DNA from: Pseudomonadales bacterium
GTDB lineage: Bacteria > Pseudomonadota > Gammaproteobacteria > Pseudomonadales > DT-91
Assembly (NCBI GenBank): GCA_013215025.1
Contig: JABSRR010000018.1
Span: forward strand, 31,085 to 38,329
Direction of reading: 5' to 3'
Length of the DNA stretch: 7,245 bases
Shown: piece after piece, positions 6,713-7,245 of the stretch
How positions within the stretch are numbered: the stretch's first letter is position 1
Layout of the letters: every line of letters begins with the position of its first letter
Notes under the pieces: model-generated
The model's input: only the letters and a program-made list of their open reading frames with translations
The model's database searches: none
Told to the model about the DNA's origin: nothing
Translations under genes and position numbers: made by a program

Positions 6713-7245
6713 ATGAAATATAAAGATCTTAGAGACTTTATTCTCAGTCTTGAGCAGCAGGGTGAACTTGTTCGGATTAGCCGCGAGATTGACCCAAATC
6801 TCGAAATGACCGAAATCAGCGATAGAACGCTGCGTGCAGGCGGCCCTGCATTACTGTTTGAAAACCCTAAGGGATATAACATGCCAGTGCTGTGCAATTT
6901 GTTTGGCACTGAGCACAGAGTCGCACTTGGCATGGGCGCTGACAATATTCAAGCACTCAGAGAAATTGGCGAATTACTGGCGTTTTTACGCCAGCCCGAA
7001 CCACCAAAAAGCATGCGCGATGCTTTTGCAAAGCTTCCCATCTTCAAACAAGTCATGAATATGGGCCCTAAGGTAATTAAAAAGGCCCCTTGTCAAGAAA
7101 TCATCTTACGCGATGATGCTGTTGATTTGAGCCAACTACCTATTCAAACTTGCTGGCCTGGCGATGCCGGGCCTTTAGTGACTTGGCCACTCGTCATTAC
7201 CCGTGGGCCTAATAAAGATCGGCAAAATCTAGGCATATATCGCCA
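6713..7245 (+). CDS. ubiD: 4-hydroxy-3-polyprenylbenzoate decarboxylase, N-terminal part (3' end outside window)
   Basis: UbiD decarboxylates 4-hydroxy-3-octaprenylbenzoate in ubiquinone synthesis, using prenylated FMN made by UbiX and a divalent metal. The 177 complete codons align along their length with E. coli Ubi[11 protein letters not shown] at the start, [20 protein letters not shown] at 35-54, [10 protein letters not shown] at 57-66, [11 protein letters not shown] at 82-92, [17 protein letters not shown] at 144-160, and [15 protein letters not shown] at 163-177. Asn172 and Arg177 have the spacing of the metal-binding Asn and catalytic Arg of prFMN decarboxylases. The window stops exactly after that arginine, so the other catalytic residues cannot be checked. 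It begins 10 bp after rho in the same direction, with only a weak TAAAG ribosome site, so co-transcription with rho is likely. The full family length is near 490 residues. Confidence 0.97.
   Translation, partial: MKYKDLRDFILSLEQQGELVRISREIDPNLEMTEISDRTLRAGGPALLFENPKGYNMPVLCNLFGTEHRVALGMGADNIQALREIGELLAFLRQPEPPKSMRDAFAKLPIFKQVMNMGPKVIKKAPCQEIILRDDAVDLSQLPIQTCWPGDAGPLVTWPLVITRGPNKDRQNLGIYR

Overview
The window reads as an ordinary chromosomal segment of a gammaproteobacterium. The ParC, GshA, DsbB, TrxA, Rho and UbiD products all align, from memory, to their Escherichia coli and Pseudomonas counterparts over long stretches. The neighbourhoods dsbB-rsd/algQ and trxA-rho-ubiD are ones I recall from Pseudomonas-type genomes. 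The Rsd protein resembles pseudomonad AlgQ more than enteric Rsd, and the base composition is moderate rather than GC-rich. Together this points to a Pseudomonadales or Cellvibrionales-type lineage. That placement is inference, not a search result.

Layout. The left edge holds the N-terminal 254 codons of parC (topoisomerase IV subunit A) on the minus strand, running off the window. A 128-bp intergenic region separates it from the divergent plus-strand gshA (glutamate-cysteine ligase). The end of gshA overlaps the start of dsbB (quinone-linked disulfide oxidase) by 17 bp. A 16-bp palindrome covers the dsbB stop codon, and rsd (anti-sigma-70 factor of the Rsd/AlgQ family) follows. Rsd is best started at 3137, behind a clear Shine-Dalgarno. 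A minus-strand integral-membrane acyltransferase (AT3 family) converges on rsd and diverges from trxA. It is the only accessory-looking gene here. trxA (thioredoxin 1) ends in a strong intrinsic terminator. A C-rich, G-poor leader then precedes rho (termination factor), and ubiD (4-hydroxy-3-polyprenylbenzoate decarboxylase) starts 10 bp after rho and runs off the right edge.

How the genes relate. Three of the eight genes handle thiol redox: glutathione synthesis in the cytosol (gshA), disulfide formation in the envelope (dsbB) and cytosolic disulfide reduction (trxA). Two govern transcription globally (rsd, rho). The intergenic stretches are all under 170 bp and contain no further gene I can support. 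I saw no RNA gene, insertion sequence, CRISPR array, phage gene or recognisable defence system. The points most worth a second look are a one-residue insertion in a conserved part of Rho, the gshA-dsbB overlap, the palindrome at the dsbB stop, the rut-like rho leader, and the isolated acyltransferase.
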